In this document: piece after piece, positions 30,713 to 42,027 of the stretch
Position numbering within the stretch: position 1 is the first letter of the stretch
How the letters are laid out: each line of letters starts with the position of its first letter
NCBI RefSeq assembly: GCF_040869045.1
Contig: NC_090322.1
Location: 187,177,477 to 187,241,476, forward strand
Source of the DNA: Eurosta solidaginis
Taxonomy: Eukaryota > Arthropoda > Insecta > Diptera > Tephritidae
DNA: 64,000 nucleotides
Direction: 5' to 3'
Program-made: the position numbers and the translations under genes
The notes under the pieces: model-generated
Seen by the model: only the letters and a program-made list of their open reading frames with translations
What the model was told of the DNA's origin: nothing
The model's database searches: none

Positions 30713-31906
30713 ATTAAATTTTGAATTTTTTCGTGTTTTTCTATTTTTTGTAAATTATTGAAAATGATTTATTTTTGATTGGCATTTGTTACATAGACAA
30801 TAAAATTCGAAGCACCAAGCAAAACCGACTGGCTTATGCACTCGATTAGGCATTCAATAAAGCAATAATGAGATAATTAAGAATTTGTATTTTGTATAGA
30901 AGATTGAGTTCAATTAGGGCCTTAATGTAGAGAACTTGACTAATTATTTTATTAAGCCTCTGTGTGAAATTGGCATTACAGCGTCAACAATAAAATTCTA
31001 TTCGATTCAGAATAGATACATAAAAAATTTTGAAAGCGAGGAGCTGTCATAATACGAATTTAAAATTCGATGTTCGGTAGCCAGCGAAGATCGAAAGATG
31101 CCCATAATAAGGGCCACTATCATTTCTACGAATCGTTTGACAGATTCATAATTATCGTTTGAGTAATATTGCTTTTCGGTATGTGATGGTATAATACGAT
31201 ACGGGTCCAGGCCTCATAAATCCCAACGCCTCTTAGCCGATAAAATTTTTATAATTTTCTATCCGAGATAATCCATTAAGAGCAGACCACCTTTGAACTC
31301 ATATTCATATTATTCCAAGATATTAAACATTTATGACTTAACCCATTGCAAATGTAAAGATTGATACATTAACCTTTGAACCCCCTAATAAGATTTACAC
31401 AAACACGTGTATTCCATTGAAGTCAGTGAAGAGTACATTAATACTGGAAAATGGAATGCCAAAATCTGAACATTAATGTACACATCTTTTGTTTCATACA
31501 AGTAAAAAATATGAAGTGAATGAACCCGAAATTTGGCGCTAAATATATTGTTTTTCCTTTTTGTCTGTCCCATAATGCATATGAAAACACTTTCACATTA
31601 CAACAAAAGTGTCAAGAAAAGTTGTATTCAAAGCCCAGAAAGTAACAGCTTCAGATGGTGTCTCTAGTTTCTTTTTCTTTCTTTTGCTTAGAACTTCCAT
31701 CGCATACGCCAAATACAAACAGTACAATAAATGGGAATGAACCTTTCATTTTCATTTTTACTTAAACTCAGTACACTGCTCTCCCGAAATATTCGCCAAA
31801 ATTTACATTGACCTGTGTATGACTGTGCCATATTTATCTTATTCGTTTTCGTTGCAAAGTCAAACGAAAATATTCGTAGGCTATAGTAGTAAGCTACATA
31901 CATATC
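30713..31906. other. No recognisable gene
   Basis: AT-rich. About 30915-30975 resembles the right end of the TA-flanked MITE (AAGCCTCTGTGTGAAATTGG). Nothing else recognised. Confidence 0.45.
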
Positions 31907-32044
31907 ACAGGTGCCACTTTTGGTCCATTTGGACCAAAAATGGTCCCTTCCAACCACATAGGGGCTGGTCCCTTTTTTCAATTTTGGTCCTTTTTATGCA
32001 GTAGCCACGATTTTGGTACTTTTCTTCCTTTTTTACTGAGGTTA

Positions 32045-32400
32045 ACCGTGGTGTGATGGTAGCGTGCTCCGCCTATCACACCGTATGCCCTGGGTTCAAC
32101 TCCCGGGCAGAGCAACATCAAAAATTTTAGAAATAAGATTTTTCAATTAGAAGAAAATTTTTCTAAGCGGGGTCGCCCCTCGGCAGTGTTTGGCAAGCAC
32201 TCCGGGTGTATTTCTGCCATGAAAAGCTCTCAGTGAAAACTCATCTGCTTTGCAGATACCGTTCGGAGTCGGCATAAAACAAGTAGGTCCCGTCCGGCCA
32301 ATTTGTAGGGAAAATCAAGAGGAGCACGACGCAAATTGGAAGAGAAGCTCGGCCTTAGATCTCTTCGGAGGTTACCGCGCCTTACATTTATTTTTATTTT
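32045..32400 (+). mobile_element. tRNA-derived SINE, copy 2 (full length)
   Basis: Complete family member. The tRNA-like head (about 70 nt) has GTGTGATGGTAGCGTGCTCC and a B-box-like CTGGGTTCAACTCCCGGG. The body and the 3' end GAGGTTACCGCGCCTTACAT plus ATTTATTTTT are present. The site without the SINE exists in the other hAT element 3 copy near 58970 (in complement GAGGTTAAAATTCACAAC), showing a clean insertion. Confidence 0.88.
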
Positions 32401-32599
32401 TAAAATTCACAACTGTGCCCACAACATTTGGCACACTTTCATTAACCCACATATAATTTTCAATTTACTTATGTATAGCAGACTTTTCATAGGAGATATT
32501 TTAGGCGAGGCATTAATAAGAAAAGTGATGGGTCTAAGGGCAAACACATTACACGGACTTTTGAGAAAAATTCTTGTTTTAGTATCCAATTTCGATCGA

Positions 32600-33253
32600 T
32601 TATCAAACACTTCGTGATAAATTTTTTTGGCAACCACGCTACTGTTGGCAGCCATAATTTCGAAATAGTAAAAGACTTCGTTTATTTGGAAACCAGCATC
32701 AACACTAGCAACAACTTCAGCACTGAAATCCAGCAAAGAATCAATCTTGCCAATAAATGCTACTTTGGACTAGGTAGGCAATTGAAAAGTAAAGTCCTCT
32801 CTCGGCGAACGAAAATCATAATCTACCAGTCACTTATCGTACCCGTCCTGCTATATGGGGCATTGACCAGTTGGGAGTGTTCGAGAGAAAAGTTATTCGG
32901 AAGATATATGGACCTCTACGCGTTGGCGATGGCGAGTACCGAAGAAGATTTAATGATGAGCTGTACGAGCTATACGCAGACATCCACATAGTGCAGCGGC
33001 TGCGCTGGCTAGGCCATGTTATGCGAATGAAATATGATGTTCCAGCCAGAAAGTGTTTCTATCGGAACCCGCCTATGGAAGCAGAGGTAGAGGGCGGCCC
33101 CCACTCCGTTGGAAGGAACAGGTGGAAAACGATGTAAACTCCCTTGGTGTGACCAATTGGCGCCGGTTGGCGGAGCGAAGGAGCGACTGGCGCGCCTTGT
33201 TGGACGGCCATAACTGTTTAGACGGTTAAGCGCCAATTTAGTAAGTAAGTAAA
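32600..33253 (+). mobile_element. RTE-clade LINE C-terminal fragment
   Basis: Frames contain VKDFVYLETSINTSNNFSTE, QRINLANKCYFGLGRQLKSK, IIYQSLIVPVLLYGA, then after a frameshift FERKVIRKIYGPLRVGDGEY, RLRWLGHVMRM and VTNWRRLAERRSDWRALL. These are the C-terminal blocks after the RT domain in RTE/BovB-type LINEs. It ends with (AAGT)n at about 33239-33252. It is inserted into hAT element 3, where about 330 bp of host element seem to be missing. Confidence 0.85.
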
Positions 33254-33863
33254 TGAATACCGATTCGCGATGGAACAAATTTACTTTTATATGCAGTTTT
33301 TGAAGCAAATGTAAAAAAGATTTGATTTCGAAAGAAGTGTTTTGTGTTTTATTCTCGTAGGTACAGAACCCTATAAAATTCAACAACGCTGTTAACTAAT
33401 TTCTAGTACCTACTTAAATGTAATCAAGTTCCGTTATTGCACAGTTGAAACTTTTAAGACGTTTGGTTTTTAATCTCAACGTTCAGGGGAAAAAGTGAGC
33501 ATCATTTATGATTTACTGAGTTTGCTCATAATTCGGCTACACCAAAACGGAAATTTTTGAGCCTTTTCTTACTAAAACCTAATTGCGCTATAGATTTTAT
33601 TTCTTTCCAATTAACAACATAATGCTGGAACTAAGAGCTTTGTCAGCAAAACTACGTTCAAAACGTAGGCATAGACTTATCCTAGAAATTTGAAAATATA
33701 ATACCTAAAAGTAATATTTTTGTTTGTGCAGTTTGACTTAAGTCTTTGCTTGTATCACAATCAAATAAAACAAAAATTTGGTCCTTTTTTCTGAGATTTG
33801 GTCCTTTTTTTCGATGAATTTTGGTCCCAAATGAAAACATGGTGTGGCAACCGTGATACATAT

Positions 33864-34171
33864 ATACATATGCATCTATGTATTAGGGATGTGACGAATG
33901 TGAATATTTGAGAAAATCCATAAAAAGCTATATTCCACGTTAGGATTTTGCCGAACCGAGAATTTCTACAAATGTATGTTAAATTCAACTTTCAGTAGTT
34001 CGATCAATTATTAATTTGATATTTAGTCTTTTGTCCTGCCATATCCAAAGAGTTCTTGTCCCACGCTCAGAAAAATAAACACATAATTGAAATTAATTTA
34101 GAAAATACAAATTTTCTTTGAATGGAGAATATTTGCTATTTTTGTAAAAACTTACCATCCATTTTAGGGAA
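33864..34171. other. No recognisable feature
   Basis: Short AT-rich spacer between hAT element 3 and repeat C copy 2. Confidence 0.45.
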
Positions 34172-35673
34172 GGCTGAGCAGAGCTCACCGAGTATATTAA
34201 CTAATCGAGATAGATATAGACTTCTATATATCAAAATGATCTGGGCGAAAAAAGAAATTTATTTAGCCATGTCCGTCCGTCCGTCCGTAAACACGATAAC
34301 TTGAGTAAATTTTGAGGTATCTTGATGAAATTTGGTACGTAAGTTCCTGGGCACTCATCTCAGATCGCTATTTAAAACGAACGAAATCTGACTATAACCA
34401 CGCCAACTTTTTCGATATCGAAAATTTCGAAAAGTTCAAAAAGTGCGATAATTCATTACCAAAGACGGATAAAGCGATGAAACTTGGTAGGTGGGTTGAC
34501 CTTATGACGTAGAATAGAAAATTAGTAGTTTTGGACAATGGTCGTGGCACCGCCCACTTTTCAAAGAAGGTAATTTGAAAGTTTTGCAAGCCGTAATTTG
34601 GCAGTCGTTGAAGATAACATGATGAAATTTGGCAGGAACCTTACTACTATTACTATATATGTGCTAAATAAAAATTAGTAAAATCGGATGAAGAACACGC
34701 CCACTTTAAAAAAAAACAATTTTAAAGTCAAATTTTAACAAAAAATTTATTGTCTTTACAGTATATACGTAAATTATATCAACATTCAACTCCAGTAATG
34801 ATATGGTGCAACAAAATACAAAAATAAAATAAAATTTCAAAATGCGCGTGGCTGCGCCCTTTTTCATTTAATGTGTCTATAATACGTTTAATGCCATAAG
34901 TCGAACAAAAATTAACCAATCCTTGTGAAACTTGGTAGGAGCATAGATTCTATGACGATAATTGTTTCCTGTGAAAATGGGCGAAATCGGTTGAAGCCAC
35001 GCCCGGTTTTTATACACAGTCCTTCCGCTCGGCCCTTAACACGATAACTTGAGCAAAAATCGATATATCTTTACTAAACTTAGTTCACGTACTTATCTGA
35101 ACTCACTTTGTCTGGGCATAGAAAATGGCCGAAATCCGACTATGACCACGCCCACTTTTTCGATATCGAAAATTACGAAAAATGAAAAAAATGCCATAAT
35201 TCTATACCAAATATGAAAAAGGGATTAAACCTTGTAATTCGATTGGTTTATTGACGAAAAATACAACTTTAGAAAAAACTTTGTAAAATGGGTGTGACAC
35301 ACCCTATATTAAGTAGAATAAAATGAAAAAGTTCTGCAGGGCGAAATCAAAAGCCCTTGGAATCTTGGAAGGAATACTGTTCGTGGTATTACATATATAA
35401 ATAAATTAGCGCTACCCGACAGATGATGTTCTGGGTCACCCTGGTCCACATTTTGGTTGATATCTTGAAAACGCCTTCACATGTACAACTAAGGGCCACT
35501 TCCTTTTAAAATACTCTTTAATACCTTCAATTTGATACAAATGTCATACAAATACATTCCAGGGTTACCCTAGATTCATTTTCCTACATGGTGATTTTCC
35601 CTTATCTTGTCTCCAAAGCTCTCAGCTGAGTATGTAATGTTCGGTTACACCCGAACTTGGCCTTCCTTACTTG
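34172..35673 (-). repeat. Dispersed repeat C, copy 2
   Basis: Reverse copy of 22543-24885, from GCTGAGCAGAGCTC to CGGTTACACCCGAAC and CCTTCCTTACTTG. It contains GTCCGTCCGTCCGT (34267-34280) and the GATATCGAAAATTTCG motifs. It has only one unit of the 120-bp array and no nested retroposon, and so preserves the empty target site near 35370-35400. Confidence 0.88.
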
Positions 35674-36138
35674 TTGTATTCGACAGTAGACCTTGGGAAG
35701 ATTGTTATTGGTTCCGGCGTACCTACGATCTTCGCTTCACTCCATACACCCCTGTGTCATACTATTTTTATCACTCCTCGTGTTGCAATGAAACATGAAC
35801 CTGATACGGATAGAGATTTGAAATGCAACTGCAACAACAATGTGATACATATGGTTCACATTGTTGCATTTGCATGTTCACGTTTCATTGGAACACGAGG
35901 ACTATTAGGCCTCGATGCACTGTGACCTTTATTTAAATCTTATGTGCTTGACCTTTTAGTGTATTACTGTAGGTAGAACCTTTAATTAATTTAAGTACCT
36001 CTATAGGCTTTTTAATCCATATCACGTATGTATTAGAGGAGAGTCTCTGCCTTGCCAGAAAGACGCGTTCGCAGAGAACATGGACCTGCCTTTCCTCCTT
36101 CAGCTCACAAAAGCTAAAGGTTTGTGTATCGGATAGAT
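35674..36138 (-). repeat. 3' part of I-group LINE family 2
   Basis: From about 35890 the sequence matches, in complement, 61340-61600 (AGGCCTCGATGCACTG, GTGCTTGACCT-TTAG-TATTACTGTA, TGTATCGGATAGAT). It is taken to be the C-terminal tail and 3' UTR of the LINE whose RNase H lies just to the right. 35674-35889 has nothing recognisable. Confidence 0.6.
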
Positions 36139-36705
36139 TTAACTTAAGTGATTTCGTAGACTACGTTGTCCGGTATTGTACCCAGTGAGATTTAAATTAA
36201 TAAGTATGGCTGATACTCTCGTTGCTGGGATATAAACAATTTGGCCTCTTTGCCTTTGGTATTCAATCCAGTGTTGTTTAAAAAACTTTGTTTGCCAGTT
36301 ACTTGTGGTTTCCCTAGTGTGTGCCTTTGTGAGTCCATAGAAGTATTCCAGACCATAAAATGCTGATATGAAACCCTGCTTGGCTAGGTTGTCTGCCTGT
36401 TCATTAACTTTATGACCCTGATGCAATCCTAACAAAACCTTGGTTTTGGTTCCCAAATCATTTAGGACTCCAATGCATTCATCCAAAAGTAATTGTTTAG
36501 GACTGCAAGGCACTCAGGGCGCCATGGCTGACTGACATAATGAGGATACTTCTCGAGGATAAGTCTCTTCGTAGGTTTTATCTAACGCAAACGTCTATTG
36601 CTGCCTGAAAAGTAGTGTGGCAGCATCACATTGGTATCGATTTCGTAGAGTTTGGCCCATAGATGCCAGCTCCCGTTTTTCCATAATCAAATTTTAATCC
36701 ATCCG
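36139..36705 (-). pseudogene. LINE RNase H domain remnant (family 2)
   Basis: From the right: FTDGLKFDYGKTGAGIYGPN (the first catalytic aspartate in a TDG box), a decayed middle with stops, then QLLLDECIGVLNDLGTK, a degenerate VPGH box (LGLHQGHKVNEQADNLAKQG) and the C-terminal segment LINLNLTGYNTGQ. Order and spacing fit an RNase H-bearing LINE of the I superfamily. It abuts an RTE remnant at 36717. Confidence 0.75.
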
Positions 36706-36716
36706 TGAACCAGACC

Positions 36717-37560
36717 TCTGAGTTGACGCTTAACCGTTTAAACGGTTATGGCCAGACAACAAAGCGCGACAATCGCTTCTTCGTTGGGTTAACTCGCGGC
36801 AATTGGTCACGCCAAGAGAATTTAAATCTTTTTCCATCTGGAATCCAACGGATTGGGGGCGCCCTCTGTCTACCCAGTACAAAGTAGCATTTATTTACAA
36901 GAGCGATTCATCGTTGGATTCCAAAGCTTGTGTTGTTTGTGTTAATGCTGGTTCTCAAATAAACGAAGTCTTTTGCTATTGCTGCCAACAGCGGCGTGGC
37001 TGTGGGTGAACCTCTTTTAGTTTCGAACGGTTCGGAAAGGTCCTTCACACTTCTGACTGAGGTGATGGTGTTGCTCGAAGTCATTTTGCCCAGGCGTATA
37101 ACTTTTGCGGGAAAACCGCACTTCTTTTCGTACTGTCGCAGGTGGTTTTGAAATCGACAAAGAGGTGATGTGTTTTAATCTTTTTGATTAAGCGCCAGTT
37201 GGCGTAGTTTGCACGATCCCCCTTCGTGTGGACTCGGCAAAGAACACTTAGATTCCAATCGTCCGGCATGCACACATCCGATTATATTTTACAAAGAAGC
37301 TGATGCGTGCGCCCTTCAAACTTCTCGCCGCCTTATTAAAAAAGTTTCGCAAGCAATCCATCAGCGCCCACGGCCATGCTGTTTTTTAATCTAGTTACTG
37401 CTATTCAGACTTCGGGTGGAAGGACATTGATTCCATCATCATCGATTGCGGAATCGGGCTGATCATCCCTGTGTGGTTCATCGCTATCCCCATTAAGGAG
37501 TACAGTGAAGTGATCCCTCCATAATCAAAGTACTCTCTGAACATCGGTTACAAGGTCGCC
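36717..37560 (-). mobile_element. RTE-clade LINE remnant with internal deletions
   Basis: From the right edge inward: RT start (VIQRVLRLW, LKNSMAVGADGLLAKLF), MPDDWNLSVLC, then a jump to IKTHHLFVDFKTTCDSTKRS (the first RT catalytic block, FVDFK). Next come AIAKDFVYLRTSINTNN, another deletion, and the terminal blocks ending FVVWP (the counterpart of 33130-33230). So the RT palm and most of the C-terminal region are deleted. Same family as 32600-33253. Confidence 0.8.
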
Positions 37561-38223
37561 GTTTTGTTATTTCGTATAAAGTTATAAGAAAGTGTGTTCT
37601 TACGAAAAAGTACAAAGAAGTTTTTATTATGAAGGAAAACTAGTTCAGGTCTTAAAATGACATTAAAACGAAATGCTTATAGATAATCTCATGACTCGTA
37701 CATTGATATATCCTCCGGAACCTTACCCACAAACTTTCAAATTTAGGTACAATCTTTTTTTTATATAGACGGTGCCAATATATTTAGCCATTAAATAATG
37801 CGAACGCAAGCATTCGTAACATTCCTAGTGAGCAATGTTTACATTACATGGCGGTAAAGGGCAAGCACCGGACATAAGGACATAACCTCAAAAAACAGAT
37901 ACATTTTGAGCTTGTCTGTACATTACTGATGTGTGGGAGTGTATGATTTCGTTGCATATAAGTCCAATATAAGTAAAATGAAAAGAACATTGTAGGTATG
38001 CTCGCCTGTGTATAAATGTATGTACATAGATTCAGAAAAGTGATTCACAAAAGAAATATTTTCTCGACAGATTGATTCTTTGTATCGTATCTTTTGTTAT
38101 TGTTCGCAACAATGTACGTGTACTCACAATAGGCGCTTTCATAAAACTCAACTGTTGATCAGTCGTTGAGTGATATTATTTCTGGACGCATTAGTTACGA
38201 CCCACTCAACGGTTGGACTTTAA
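37561..38223. other. No recognisable feature
   Basis: AT-rich spacer between RTE and jockey-like remnants. Confidence 0.5.
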
Positions 38224-38879
38224 GTTGTTTGTAGTTGTTGTAGCAGTGCTTCGCCCCATCCAGTAGGTGCGACCGATCACAAATTGTCATCGATGTCCTC
38301 TAATGGGAGTCCAAGGAAACTTGTAGTTTCAACAGGGGTGGACCATAGTGAGAGGGATGTTAGAGGCGTTGATTCCACATTACAATTGAAGAGAAGGTTG
38401 GTGTCATATGGGGACACATTGCAAGCAGGACATACATTTTGTATGTCGGAGTTGATTCTGGATAGGTAAGAGTTTAACCTGTTACAATATCCAGATCGAA
38501 GTTGAGCTAGAGTGGCGCGCGTTTCCCTAGGGAGAGTGCGTTCCTCTTCTGCAAGTACTGGGTATTTTTCTTTAAGAACTGGTTTCGCCGTGCAATTCCC
38601 GACATAGAGGTCCGACGCCTGTTTGTGAATATCACTGAGGACCTGCTTGTGCTTTTTTGCTTCATACGACTGTGTTCTTAGGTGCCATATTTCCTCATGA
38701 TGGTTACGGAGATGACCCCTTAAGCCCCTGGGAGTTGTAGCCCCATCAATCAGATGTCTGTTGGTATGCCCAGGTTTCTGGGTATTCAACAGAAGCTGTT
38801 CGTTCAGCATTTCATTTCTCTCCATAATGGGGAGTACTCTCGCCTCATTGTGTAGATGGTGTTCTGGGGACATTTTACG
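38224..38879 (-). mobile_element. Jockey-like LINE, C-terminal part and 3' UTR
   Basis: A 198-codon frame 38873-38277 is open to its stop. It contains QLLLNTQKPGHTNRH, PRGLRGHLRNHHEEI, then TRATLAQLRSGYCNRLNSYL and the tail VCPACNVSPYDTNLLFNC (a CCHC-like motif typical of jockey-type ORF2 ends), finishing SFLGLPLEDIDDNL. The 3' UTR ends GCACTGCTACAACAACTACA, so the terminal GCTACAACAAC matches the tail of retroposon D. The RT domain is missing, so it is a 5'-truncated insertion. Confidence 0.82.
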
Positions 38880-38980
38880 TCAAATTAAGTACTGAGCAGA
38901 AACATGTATCGCTGTCTGGCAGTGCTTTGACATTTTAAAGTGTTGGGTATGAATAAAAATGTATTTCTTAATATTATGGT

Positions 38981-39735
38981 AGGTTAGGTTAGGTGGAACT
39001 GGCCGATCCAAGAGGACATCACATGGACACAATGAGTCCGTAGTGTTATCAAAAGTTTGTTTAATGACCAAACTGAAAAACCAAGACCTATGGTATAAAA
39101 TAACTCCGCCCTCTTGGTAACTACTAGAAGCTTTCTAGGACCAATTTCACTTCCTGCTTCTAGATCTGACAGCTATATCACTCCTAATAGCTGGAGTCCT
39201 AGCCTGGCGAGCGCAGGGCACGAGCACAAAACGTGCTCGGTCGTTTCCTTCTCCAACGCGCACTTCCTACATCTGCTATCACTGACGACGTCTAATTTCA
39301 AGGCATGTGACGCCAAAAGACAGACTCCAGTCAGAATACCCGTCATGAGTCTACATACCTCTCTTTTTAATTATATAACCAACTTTGTTAGTCTACGGTT
39401 GTAAGAGCTACACATAATCCGCTATACTTTACAACCCAGCGCTTGTACCCACGCCTTTTCCGCTTGGTTGATCACATGTGCAACACTCGCCTTTTCTTAA
39501 TCTCGCCCAATCTAATTGGGAAGTCTACGGAGCAAGCTTCAATGGTTGCGCCCTTTTTAGCTAGCTCATCCGCTTTTTCATTCCCATAAGCCCTGGGACC
39601 CAATATAGATGTATGCTTTTCCCTGCCCCGGATTGCTTACACTGTACCACACTTAGGCGCGAGATTATTGCCTGAATTGTTGCTTGGCTGCATTTTAATA
39701 TATTCTCTTCCATTGTTTCTACTGCTTTGGTTACT
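38981..39735 (-). mobile_element. I-group LINE family 1, reverse copy
   Basis: Starts (3' end) with GGTTAGGTTAGGTGGAACTG and covers the CCHC-like tail and part of RNase H of the family at 14008 and 47909. Frames are broken by stops, and part of the RNase H domain is deleted relative to the 48-kb copy. Confidence 0.8.
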
Positions 39736-39871
39736 GTAAAAAATTATTTAAATTTATGGCAAGTTTAAAAAATAATGTAAGAAGTTATTTTCCTTAAAAT
39801 TTAGAGATAGTTTTTTGATTTGGTTGTTGACTCAACTCGCCGTTCAGAGAACAAATTTTCTCTCACCCAAC

Positions 39872-39948
39872 CCAATAGATTAACACTACGGACTCATTCA
39901 GTCTATGTGAGGTCCCCTTGGACCGACCAGTTCAACCTAACCTAACCT
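39872..39948 (+). mobile_element. 77-bp 5'-truncated insertion of I-group LINE family 1
   Basis: Only the extreme 3' end is present (TTAACACTACGGACTCATTC, GACCAGTTCAACCTAACCTA). It is flanked by 9-bp duplications TCACCCAAC at 39863-39871 and 39949-39957. It precisely defines the 3' terminus of the family. Confidence 0.85.
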
Positions 39949-40220
39949 TCACCCAACTGACGGAAACATTTTTGCAACGTATCAACAAAAAATTGTGTTC
40001 TCGGAAACCGCCCAATGTGATTGGGAAAAATTAAACTTATTTTTTTGTTGTTGGTAATCTTGCTGTAACAAAACGGGCAATGCTTAATAATATAACGGAG
40101 ACCGTAATTTATATTTTTTTCCTACGCACGTATGTATTATAGGATACTATGTCCTGAACATGGCTGTAAAGTTGTGAACATATAAATTGGGAAAAAAATA
40201 AAATAATACATAGCGCAGTG

Positions 40221-40460
40221 TACCACCGAGGAGGTTAAGGACGAGCCTTTCTTCCAATTTGCGTTGTGCTATAATTTAATTTTTCCTACAAACTGATGAA
40301 TTTTCACTTAAAAGCTTTTAATGGCAGAAATGCATACAGAGTGTTGGTAAACCGCATTTTCTCAACTATTTTGAAGTTGCTTTTTCGGGCTTTCAATCCA
40401 GGACCTTCGGGGTGGTCGGCGAGCACGCTACCTAACATCACTCAAACAACGGCGGCCGCG
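40221..40460 (-). mobile_element. tRNA-derived SINE, copy 3 (reverse, degraded)
   Basis: In complement it reads the SINE head (GCGTGCTCGCCGACCAC..., with a B-box relic GTCCTGGATTGAAAG), TGCCATTAAAAGC and AATTTGTAGGAAAAATTAAA. It is the most diverged copy in the window. Confidence 0.6.
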
Positions 40461-40508
40461 AGATTTCTTTAAGGTTGGAAATTTCTAACTTAAAAATATA
40501 TTATAAAA

Positions 40509-42027
40509 ACAAGTAAAGGTGTCTAAGTTCGGGTGTAACCGAACATTATATGCTCAGCGTGATTTTCAATTGAACAATTCATTTCAGATAAATTACTTTT
40601 TTTTCACTTCTCGTGGCACCGGCCGTTTAAAAGAACAATGTCTCCCCATTTCCTCTTACAATAAAACTTGATAAGTGAAATATCATTGATTCAAAACTAT
40701 TTTTTGCTAAGTTATAGCTTATTATTCTAGTCTACGATCCTTTTAAATTTGTTTTATATTTAAGTTGCCGTGGTCGTTAACCAATCCCGTGCATTTTTAC
40801 TAGAAATATTTCCTGCTTTAGGGAAAATTTGTGTACCCAATTTTATTACGATATGTTAATTTTTCTTCGAGTTATGGCTCCCGAATCATAGAAAATTCCT
40901 TATTCATAAAAGGGGCGGTGCCACGCCCATTTTCAAAAATTTTAGTGCTTTCCAATTTAATGTTATAATTCAATTTAGAAAGTAAAATCCTATTGATACA
41001 AAGCTCGTTTTCGCTAAGATAATACTTATTATTTTCGTCTACGACCCTTTTAAAAATCTTTTATATAAAAGTGGGCGTGGTCCTTAACCGATTTCGTTAA
41101 TTTTTCTTCCTTATAGTAAAGGCAACCTCTCTGCCGAATTTTTTTACGATGAGTTTAACGATTTTTGATTTATGATTAATAATAGGGGGACTCATGAAAG
41201 CATATAAACTTATAAGGTGTAAAATTATATCCAATTACACACGCTGTTATATGAACGCACCTAGTAATATTCTGGATAAACTTTATTGTTTATCAGCTGT
41301 ATTATTATCAAAAAAAACCATTTTGATTGTTATACAAATTAAAAAATGCCAAGATTAAGTGGAAAATCAAAACTAAAACGTCTTTACTAAGATATACTTG
41401 CAAATGACTTGCTGATGTTGGAGATTTCTGATGAAAATACCTGCTGTAATGTCTGCAAGGTTGCATTCCTTTGAGTTTACCGCGTTTACACAATGAAATG
41501 TGCGCGTAAATTTATACAAATTGTATGAATAAATGATTTTTCATACAAAATTTGACAGCTTGTTTACGCACTAGATAAATTTATACGTTTACACATTTTA
41601 TAAGGCATTTATAAGATTACATGAGTCCCCCTAATGTTTGTAAAATTGATTTTATCACAAGTGGGCGGTGCCACGCCCATTTTAAAAAAAATTTCAAGTT
41701 TTTATCAAGAGTCAATCAGTCCACACGTCAAATTTCAACATTCTAGGTGTATTATTTACTAAATAATCAGGTTTTTTGTGTTTTCTATAATGTTATATAT
41801 ATAAAAAGTGGGCGTGGTTATTATCCGATTTCGCTAATTTTCAATACAAATCTATTCTGGGTCCAGATAAGCGCTAAAGATTTCCTCAAGTTATCAAATT
41901 TTTTTTCGATACTAATGATTTTGATATATGGAAGTCTATATCTATCTCGATTCCTTTATACCTGTACAACCAACCGTTATCCAATCAAAGTTAATATACT
42001 CTGTGTGCAAAGCACGCTGAGTATAAC
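40509..42027 (+). repeat. Dispersed repeat C, copy 3
   Basis: Has both diagnostic ends (CAAGTAAAGG...GTTCGGGTGTAACCGAAC at 40510-40544; GTTAATATACTCTGTG...CACGCTGAGTATAA at 41990-42026). Internal phrases AAAAGTGGGCGTGG and GTGCCACGCCCAT recur. It lacks the 120-bp array. A foreign-looking block at about 41188-41635, bordered by AGGGGGACTCATG and CATGAGTCCCCCT, interrupts it. Confidence 0.82.
41188..41635. mobile_element. TIR-bounded insertion in repeat C copy 3
   Basis: AGGGGGACTCATG at 41185-41197 and its exact complement CATGAGTCCCCCT at 41621-41633 form short terminal inverted repeats enclosing about 450 bp. Inside, AAAATGTGTAAACG-type words recur in both halves (GCATTTATAAG near the right end; CATATAAACTTATAAGG near the left). 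Flanks may carry a TAATA/TAAT duplication. A MITE is likely; superfamily unknown. Confidence 0.55.

Larger units (their letters stand above)
31907..33855 (-). mobile_element. hAT element 3, copy 1, with SINE and RTE insertions
   Basis: Ends CACAGGTGCCAC (31907) and, in complement, CACGGTTGCCACACCATG (at 33855) are flanked by perfect 8-bp duplications ATACATAT at 31899-31906 and 33856-33863. It is the same family, in opposite orientation, as 57343-59100: shared internal landmarks include TTTTGGTCCATTTGGACCAA, GGAGATATTTTAGGCGAGGC and TTTCGAAAGAAGTGTTTTG. It carries a SINE at 32045-32400 and an RTE fragment at about 32600-33253, both absent from the other copy. No transposase recognised. Confidence 0.9.

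Noticed and set aside
32045..32115. Candidate tRNA gene
   Set aside because: The tRNA-like head is continuous with the SINE body and recurs in six other copies; the acceptor stem is not convincing.
36717..37009. Plus-strand open frames at 36705-37009
   Set aside because: They are antisense to the RTE remnant, whose reverse-strand motifs are clear.
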